19,228 nt of DNA from Holtiella tumoricola. GTDB taxonomy: Bacteria > Bacillota > Clostridia > Lachnospirales > Cellulosilyticaceae. Where the stretch lies: the NCBI RefSeq assembly GCF_027857615.1, contig NZ_JAQIFT010000073.1, positions 1 to 19,228 of the forward strand, given 5' to 3'. The position numbers and the translations under genes were made by a program. The notes under the pieces were generated by a model. It searched no databases, was not told the origin of the DNA, and saw nothing but the letters and a program-made list of their open reading frames with translations. Below are positions 15,426 through 19,228 of this stretch, piece after piece (positions within the stretch are counted from its first letter, which is position 1; every line of letters starts with the position of its first letter).

Positions 15426-16868
15426 ATGCATTCAATTTGGAAACAAAATGTACAATTAACAAAACATCCCACGCTAAAGGGTGATCTTACAGTCGATGTA
15501 GCAATTATCGGCGGCGGGCTTGCAGGAACATTAATTGCTTATTTTTTACAGAAACAAGGTATTCAAGCTATTATTCTAGAGGCCGATACAGTTGCTAGTG
15601 GACAAACTAGTGGTACAACCGCTAAAGTTACTTCACAACATGGACTCATTTATCATCAACTTATTAAAGATTTTGGGAAAAATAAGGCTACTCAATATGC
15701 CCAGGCAAATCAACAAGCCATTACAAGCTATCGTGAAATTATCAAAGAACATGCTATCGAATGTGAATTTGAAGATTACCCAGCTCATATTTACTCCACA
15801 CTTGATAGCAAATCACTTAAAGAAGAGGCGCTTGCAGCTCAAACTGTAGGTTTACCCGCTACTTTTGTAACAGATACTCAGCTTCCTTTCCCAGTTGAAG
15901 GAGCTGTCAAACTGGATAGGCAAGCTCAATTTCATCCCCTAAAATTTATTGAAGCTATCTCAAAAAACTTAACGATTTATGAGCATACAAAAGTTAATAA
16001 TGTAGAGGGTCAACGTATCTTTACAGATAGAGGAACTGTAACTGCCAAAGATATTGTTTTTGCCTGCCACTATCCTTTTATGAATAAACCTGGCTACTAT
16101 TTTTTACGTATGCATCAAGAACGTAGCTACGTTATTGCTTTAAAAAATGCCTGTAAATTAGATGGTACTTATCTCGGTATTGATCCAAATGGATTATCTT
16201 TTAGAAATAGTGGTGACCTCCTATTACTAGGAGGTGGCAATCATCGTACAGGTGAAAACTCCAAAGGTGGTCAATATAACTTCTTAAGGGGAAAAGCAAA
16301 GGAATTCTGGCCACAGTCTCAAGAAGTTACTCATTGGTCTGCTCAAGATTGTATGCCTTTAGATGGTGTACCCTATATTGGACAGTTCTCTCATTCTACA
16401 CCACATTGGTATGTAGCAACCGGTTTTGGCAAGTGGGGAATGACTAGTTCTATGGTGTCTGCTCATATTATTAGCGATGCTATTTTAGGTAAAGTTAATG
16501 ATTATGCCGAAGTATTTTCTCCTCTTCGTATATCTATCGCCGAATCTGCCAAAGCGTCTCTAGATGAAACAACTCATGCTGTCAAATCCCTTTCAAGACA
16601 ATTATTCACTAAACCCAATACTGAAATTGAAGCTCTTCCTGTAGGGCATGGTGGTGTTGTTGAATATGAAGGTGATAAAGTCGGAGTCTATAAATCACCA
16701 TCAGGTGAAACCTTTATAGTTTCTACGCGCTGCCCTCATCTTGGTTGTCAACTGGAATGGAATCCTGATGAACTCAGCTGGGATTGCCCTTGTCATGGTT
16801 CTCGCTTTGACTATACAGGTAAGCTCATTAATAATCCTGCTCAAGAAGATCTTCCAAGTAATAAGTAA
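15426..16868 (+). CDS. yhfW: FAD-dependent oxidoreductase with C-terminal Rieske domain (YhfW-like)
   Basis: This 480-residue fusion starts with a DAO-type FAD domain: the dinucleotide-binding motif IIGGGLAG (27-34), with E52 at the end of the second strand. It ends with a Rieske [2Fe-2S] domain. Cluster ligands are C436 and H438 (CPHLGC) and C454 and H457 (CPCHGS). C441 and C456 are placed to form the disulfide seen in high-potential Rieske proteins. The layout matches Bacillus YhfW, whose substrate is not established. The chain stops soon after the second cluster loop (about 23 residues), so the last strand of the Rieske fold may be short. A GAGGTG site precedes the ATG. It appears to be a single-gene unit ending at the terminator at 16888-16922. 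It is probably a soluble amine or amino-acid-type oxidoreductase. Confidence 0.88.
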   Translation: MHSIWKQNVQLTKHPTLKGDLTVDVAIIGGGLAGTLIAYFLQKQGIQAIILEADTVASGQTSGTTAKVTSQHGLIYHQLIKDFGKNKATQYAQANQQAITSYREIIKEHAIECEFEDYPAHIYSTLDSKSLKEEALAAQTVGLPATFVTDTQLPFPVEGAVKLDRQAQFHPLKFIEAISKNLTIYEHTKVNNVEGQRIFTDRGTVTAKDIVFACHYPFMNKPGYYFLRMHQERSYVIALKNACKLDGTYLGIDPNGLSFRNSGDLLLLGGGNHRTGENSKGGQYNFLRGKAKEFWPQSQEVTHWSAQDCMPLDGVPYIGQFSHSTPHWYVATGFGKWGMTSSMVSAHIISDAILGKVNDYAEVFSPLRISIAESAKASLDETTHAVKSLSRQLFTKPNTEIEALPVGHGGVVEYEGDKVGVYKSPSGETFIVSTRCPHLGCQLEWNPDELSWDCPCHGSRFDYTGKLINNPAQEDLPSNK

Positions 16869-16887
16869 CATACTAAAAACACTAAGC

Positions 16888-16922
16888 AAAATGCCCTCTG
16901 TCAAATAGACAAAGGGCATTTT
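16888..16922. terminator. Bidirectional terminator between convergent genes
   Basis: A 15-base-pair stem with one mismatch (16888-16902 with 16908-16922) and a 5-base loop starts with AAAA and ends with TTTT, so it can work on both strands. It separates the rightward Rieske oxidoreductase gene from the leftward DUF1048-like gene, whose stop is 19 bases away. Confidence 0.9.
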
Positions 16923-16940
16923 ATACTATAAAAATTATCA

Positions 16941-17606
16941 TTAATCTCTCCAGTGATAATTTTTTGCAATATAGTTGATATAAGAATCATAAATAAATTT
17001 TAATACAACTCCTCCTACAATCACGATACCTAATACAAGTCCTCTACTTACTTCTACAACTACACCTGGTAATAAATAGTCCTCTAAAAATAAGCATATG
17101 AATAGCGATACACAAAATATAATCATAGGAATATACTTTTTAAAGCCTTCTTCATAACTGTATCTTTCACCAATAAAAATATCTATAATCACACAAAATA
17201 ATGCCCATAATGGTGCAAATATTAAAAGATAACTATCGAATGTAACCTTTCCATACACATCAAAGAGTAATACAGACGCTATTAAAGCAATGCCATAGTA
17301 CATTATTCCACGTAATATACTCATTAATAGTACTTCGCTTACTAGTGTTTTTTTGCTATTTTCTATGATATCATCACAAAACTCTTTTTCATCTTTTCCT
17401 ATTACGGTCTGTAAAGACTCTCCATCTTGCATTGCTCCTAATGCCATACCAATAAGCTCTTTACGTGTTACTTCTACATCAAAAGCACCTATTCTCCTTG
17501 AACTCATATATTGAGACATACGCCTAATCATATCTCTGTCTTCTTCTGGTATAAATTCTGTTCTTAATTTATTTTCCTTCTTCAATAATGCTAATTCATT
17601 TTTCAT
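16941..17606 (-). CDS. DUF1048-like membrane protein paired with a PadR regulator
   Basis: This 221-residue protein has a helical cytoplasmic N-terminal domain (about 10-88) that resembles DUF1048/HAAS-type domains, notably the stretch LQTVIGKDEKEFCDDIIENS (about 65-84). Four predicted membrane segments follow (about 92-116, 124-146, 158-176, 186-206). The ATG at 17606 has GGGGAT at a good distance; the ATG at 17618 has none at a workable spacing. The gene overlaps the end of padR by 11 bases, so the two are co-translated. PadR plus DUF1048/DUF1700-type membrane protein pairs are common in Firmicutes, where they are thought to sense envelope or compound stress. The molecular function is unknown. 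Confidence 0.7.
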   Translation of the reverse strand: MKNELALLKKENKLRTEFIPEEDRDMIRRMSQYMSSRRIGAFDVEVTRKELIGMALGAMQDGESLQTVIGKDEKEFCDDIIENSKKTLVSEVLLMSILRGIMYYGIALIASVLLFDVYGKVTFDSYLLIFAPLWALFCVIIDIFIGERYSYEEGFKKYIPMIIFCVSLFICLFLEDYLLPGVVVEVSRGLVLGIVIVGGVVLKFIYDSYINYIAKNYHWRD

Positions 17607-17934
17607 ATAAATCCCCATCCTTTAATAACTGATTTACAATATATGAAACTTCATTCCAAGCTTCCTGAAATTCTTCTAATAATACTTGCCCTTCTTCAGT
17701 TAATTGATAGTACTTACGGCTAGGTCCTAAAGGCGATGCCTTAAACTTCGAGCATACAACACCCTTTTTCTCTAGTCTTACTAATAAAGGATAAATCGTT
17801 CCTTCTTTAACTTCCTTAAAACCAGCCTCTTGTAGTTTAGATACAATCTCATATCCATAGGTTTCTTCCTTACAAATAATTTTCAAGATACATCCTTCTA
17901 ACGTTCCTTTTCTCAGCTGTGTCTGATCGTACAT
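17596..17934 (-). CDS. PadR-family transcriptional regulator
   Basis: This 112-residue winged-helix protein has the short PadR form (subfamily 2 length). The hallmark segment runs from LRKGTLEGCILKII (about 7-20) through YGYEIVSKL (26-34) and the recognition/wing region EGTIYPLLVRLEKKGVV (about 43-59) to a short C-terminal dimerisation helix. The start has AGGGGTG six bases upstream. It is the first gene of a two-gene leftward unit with the DUF1048-like membrane protein, and probably represses its own promoter, where a palindrome overlaps the predicted start site. The inducer is unknown. Confidence 0.94.
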   Translation of the reverse strand: MYDQTQLRKGTLEGCILKIICKEETYGYEIVSKLQEAGFKEVKEGTIYPLLVRLEKKGVVCSKFKASPLGPSRKYYQLTEEGQVLLEEFQEAWNEVSYIVNQLLKDGDLYEK

Positions 17935-17966
17935 TTTTTCACCCCTTACTACTATGCAATACCTAC

Positions 17967-18005
17967 TAGTTAACTATATTGTATCACCAAGTAGCTATAA
18001 GTCAA
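17967..18005 (-). promoter_or_regulatory. padR promoter with palindromic operator candidate
   Basis: Reading leftward: -35 TTGACT (18000-18005), a 16-base spacer and -10 TACAAT (17978-17983). The perfect palindrome TAGTTAACTA (17967-17976) lies directly downstream of the -10 box, over the predicted start site, a position suited to repression. CTACT (17963-17967) and AGTAG (17990-17994) add a wider inverted repeat. Binding by PadR is inferred. Confidence 0.6.
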
Positions 18006-18060
18006 TATCATTTACAGAATATTTCTTAATACCATTTTGATAAATTATTAAAAACATAAA

Positions 18061-18099
18061 AATAAGCCATAGACTATTACTAGATAGCTATGGCTTATT
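18061..18099 (-). terminator. Terminator of the SGNH esterase gene
   Basis: A perfect 12-base-pair stem (18061-18072 with 18088-18099), extended inside by four more pairs, is followed leftward by T-rich sequence (complement of 18050-18060). It lies 47 bases past the esterase stop and also insulates the padR promoter. Confidence 0.85.
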
Positions 18100-18145
18100 C
18101 TTATCATGATTTTTTATTTAATCTTTAGATATGTAATAGCTTATA

Positions 18146-18793
18146 CTACGCTTCAATAATATCTAAAATCTGTTTAGCAATAAGTGTATGTCCTATTGTA
18201 TTGGGGTGAATACGATCCCATCCAAAATACATTGGATGTACATGTTCTAATACCCCATCAAAAGTAGCTTGTAAATCTATAAAGAATAATCCATACTCCT
18301 CTGCTATTTTTTTGCAGATTGCTCCATATGCATCCATTTCTTGTCTCATAGCATCTTGCTTATTACTTTCAATAAAATAAGGACCCATAAGAATAATATT
18401 ATTTGTAGTAGATAGTGTTTTTTCTATAACAGTGCGTAGATGACTTTCATACAGTTCTCTCTTACCATGTGTCTCTACCATATTAGCTGAATCAAATATA
18501 CGCCATACATCATTGATACCAATTAATATACTTACCCATTCTGGCTTGTAAGCAAGTACATCCTCTTCCCACCTTGGTAATAAATCACCTGATTGCTCTC
18601 CAGAATTCCCTTTATTGATTACTCTAATTCCGTATTCTGGATAAAATGCACCTAAATGGTTTCTAACTAAATTAACATAACCCTGTCCCCATCCATTACC
18701 TCCACTAATATCTTCACCTTCAGGTCTCTTTCTTCCACAATCTGTTACTGAATCTCCAATCATAATAAATGTACTATGTTTTGTTATTAGCAT
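18146..18793 (-). CDS. SGNH/GDSL-family hydrolase (probable carbohydrate esterase)
   Basis: This 215-residue enzyme carries all four SGNH blocks: block I GDSVTD with nucleophile S15, the block II glycine in NKGNSGE (G62), block III GINDVW with N94, and block V DRIHPN with D193 and H196 as the rest of the triad. There is no signal peptide, so it acts in the cytoplasm. The ATG at 18793 follows AAGGGAGA; the frame extends ten residues upstream without a ribosome binding site. Related cytoplasmic SGNH enzymes of Firmicutes include acetyl-xylan and rhamnogalacturonan acetyl esterases, so deacetylation of imported sugars is a reasonable guess, but lipase or thioesterase activity cannot be excluded. 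It is a single-gene unit with its own terminator. Confidence 0.9.
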   Translation of the reverse strand: MLITKHSTFIMIGDSVTDCGRKRPEGEDISGGNGWGQGYVNLVRNHLGAFYPEYGIRVINKGNSGEQSGDLLPRWEEDVLAYKPEWVSILIGINDVWRIFDSANMVETHGKRELYESHLRTVIEKTLSTTNNIILMGPYFIESNKQDAMRQEMDAYGAICKKIAEEYGLFFIDLQATFDGVLEHVHPMYFGWDRIHPNTIGHTLIAKQILDIIEA

Positions 18794-18838
18794 GCTCTGA
18801 ATCTCCCTTATGTTTAAATTCAATATTCATACCTATAA

Positions 18839-18844
18839 ATTGTA
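18839..18844 (-). promoter_or_regulatory. Extended -10 promoter candidate for the SGNH gene
   Basis: Reading leftward, TGG then TACAAT (18839-18844) makes an extended -10 element; the -35 region is only a T/A-rich TTTAAA-like hexamer. The position, about 45 bases before the start codon, is suitable. Confidence 0.4.
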
Positions 18845-18893
18845 CCATAGTATTATATTTTTAAAATAAATCTTTTTATTTTTACGCACAAAA

Positions 18894-18920
18894 AAAGTCC
18901 TAGATAAACTCTAGAACTTT
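18894..18920 (-). terminator. Terminator of the rRNA/tRNA operon
   Basis: An 11-base-pair stem (18894-18904 with 18910-18920; one pair is G-U in the leftward RNA) with a 5-base loop is followed leftward by a T-run (complement of 18889-18896). It lies six bases past tRNA-fMet and is the natural end of the rRNA operon. Confidence 0.85.
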
Positions 18921-18925
18921 GTGAA

Positions 18926-18998
18926 TTGCGGAGTCAGGACTTGAACCTGAGACCTTCGGGTTATGAGCCCGACGAGCTGCCAACTGCTCCACTCCGCG
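18926..18998 (-). tRNA. Initiator tRNA-fMet (CAT)
   Basis: A 73-base cloverleaf with anticodon CAT (complement of 18963-18965). The first position is C facing A at position 72, an unpaired end that marks bacterial initiators. The anticodon stem TCGGG/CCCGA contains the three consecutive G-C pairs needed for P-site entry, and A11-U24 is present in the D stem. CCA is not encoded and must be added by tRNA nucleotidyltransferase. It is the last gene of the rRNA operon, eight bases after tRNA-Asp. Confidence 0.95.
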
Positions 18999-19006
18999 AT
19001 ATTAAA

Positions 19007-19080
19007 CGACCCAGAAGGGACTCGAACCCTCGACCTCCGCCGTGACAGGGCGGCGTGCTAACCAACTGTACCACTGGGCC
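19007..19080 (-). tRNA. tRNA-Asp (GTC)
   Basis: A 74-base cloverleaf with acceptor stem GGCCCAG/CTGGGTC, anticodon GTC (complement of 19044-19046) in the loop CTGTCAC, T-loop TTCGAGT and discriminator G73, an aspartate identity base. CCA is not encoded. It lies ten bases after 5S rRNA in the same transcript. Confidence 0.96.
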
Positions 19081-19090
19081 ATATTAAAAA

Positions 19091-19207
19091 TTTGGCAGCC
19101 ACCTACTCTCCCGGTCCGTCTCCAGACAAGTACCATCGGCCGACTAGGTCTTAACCTACGTGTTCGGTATGGGAACGGGTGTGTCCCCTAGTCGCATCGC
19201 CACCAAA
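19091..19207 (-). rRNA. rrf: 5S ribosomal RNA
   Basis: A 117-base 5S rRNA, complete. The ends pair as helix I (TTTGGTGGC at the 5' end with GCTGCCAAA at the 3' end). The conserved core includes CCCGTTCCCATACCGAACACG and GGGAGAGTAGG. It is followed by tRNA-Asp and tRNA-fMet; the 23S gene should lie just right of the window. Bases 19208-19228 are 23S-5S spacer. Confidence 0.96.
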
Positions 19208-19228
19208 AATATTTGAGTATTTAATTCT

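Noticed and set aside
16701..16919. 72-residue leftward frame across the Rieske domain end
   Set aside because: It is antisense to the conserved cluster-binding motifs and begins inside the bidirectional terminator.

Overview
The window looks like chromosomal DNA of a low-GC, anaerobic, Gram-positive Firmicute, most likely a clostridium of the Lachnospirales (a Cellulosilyticum-like organism would fit, but this is a guess from gene content). The signs are AT-rich spacers, strong GGAGG-type ribosome binding sites, a YesMN/LplBC-type sugar regulon, a PadR/DUF1048 pair, a YhfW-type Rieske oxidoreductase, and an rRNA operon end (5S, tRNA-Asp, tRNA-fMet) whose tRNAs lack an encoded CCA.

Layout. 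1-575 has no convincing gene; it holds a leftward promoter running off the window, a group of DnaA-box-like 9-mers and an orphan terminator. 576-6693 is a five-gene leftward drug-efflux type operon: TolC-like protein, HlyD/AcrA-type adaptor, two paralogous ABC-2 permeases and a TetR regulator. It has a well-formed promoter bracketed by two related operator-like boxes and a strong terminator after tetR. 6750-11946 is a leftward carbohydrate locus: LplB-like permease, LplC-like permease, lipoprotein solute-binding protein, a hairpin overlapping the binding protein's stop codon, then a cytoplasmic GH123/DUF4091-type glycosidase. Divergent from it (12157-15349) is a YesM/YesN-type sensor kinase and AraC-type response regulator, the obvious candidate regulator of the sugar locus. 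15426-16868 is a rightward FAD/Rieske oxidoreductase ending at a bidirectional terminator. 16941-17934 is a leftward PadR plus DUF1048-like membrane protein pair. 18146-18793 is a leftward SGNH/GDSL esterase. 18894-19228 is the leftward distal end of an rRNA operon.

How the genes work together. The two-component pair probably senses an extracellular sugar and turns on import of an oligosaccharide, perhaps one containing N-acetylgalactosamine, which the cytoplasmic GH123-like enzyme would trim. The SGNH esterase may deacetylate sugars but is not linked by operon structure. Neither transport operon carries its own ATPase. That is normal for LplBC-type importers, which share one, but unusual for the ABC-2 efflux set.

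The most interesting system is the efflux operon. It pairs an adaptor carrying the R-x3-L-x6-S hairpin-tip pattern that docks on TolC in Gram-negatives with a TolC-like protein in which I cannot see the beta-barrel strands, in an organism that probably has no outer membrane. The adaptor's coiled-coil arms contain regular 14-residue repeats, as if the hairpin had been lengthened.
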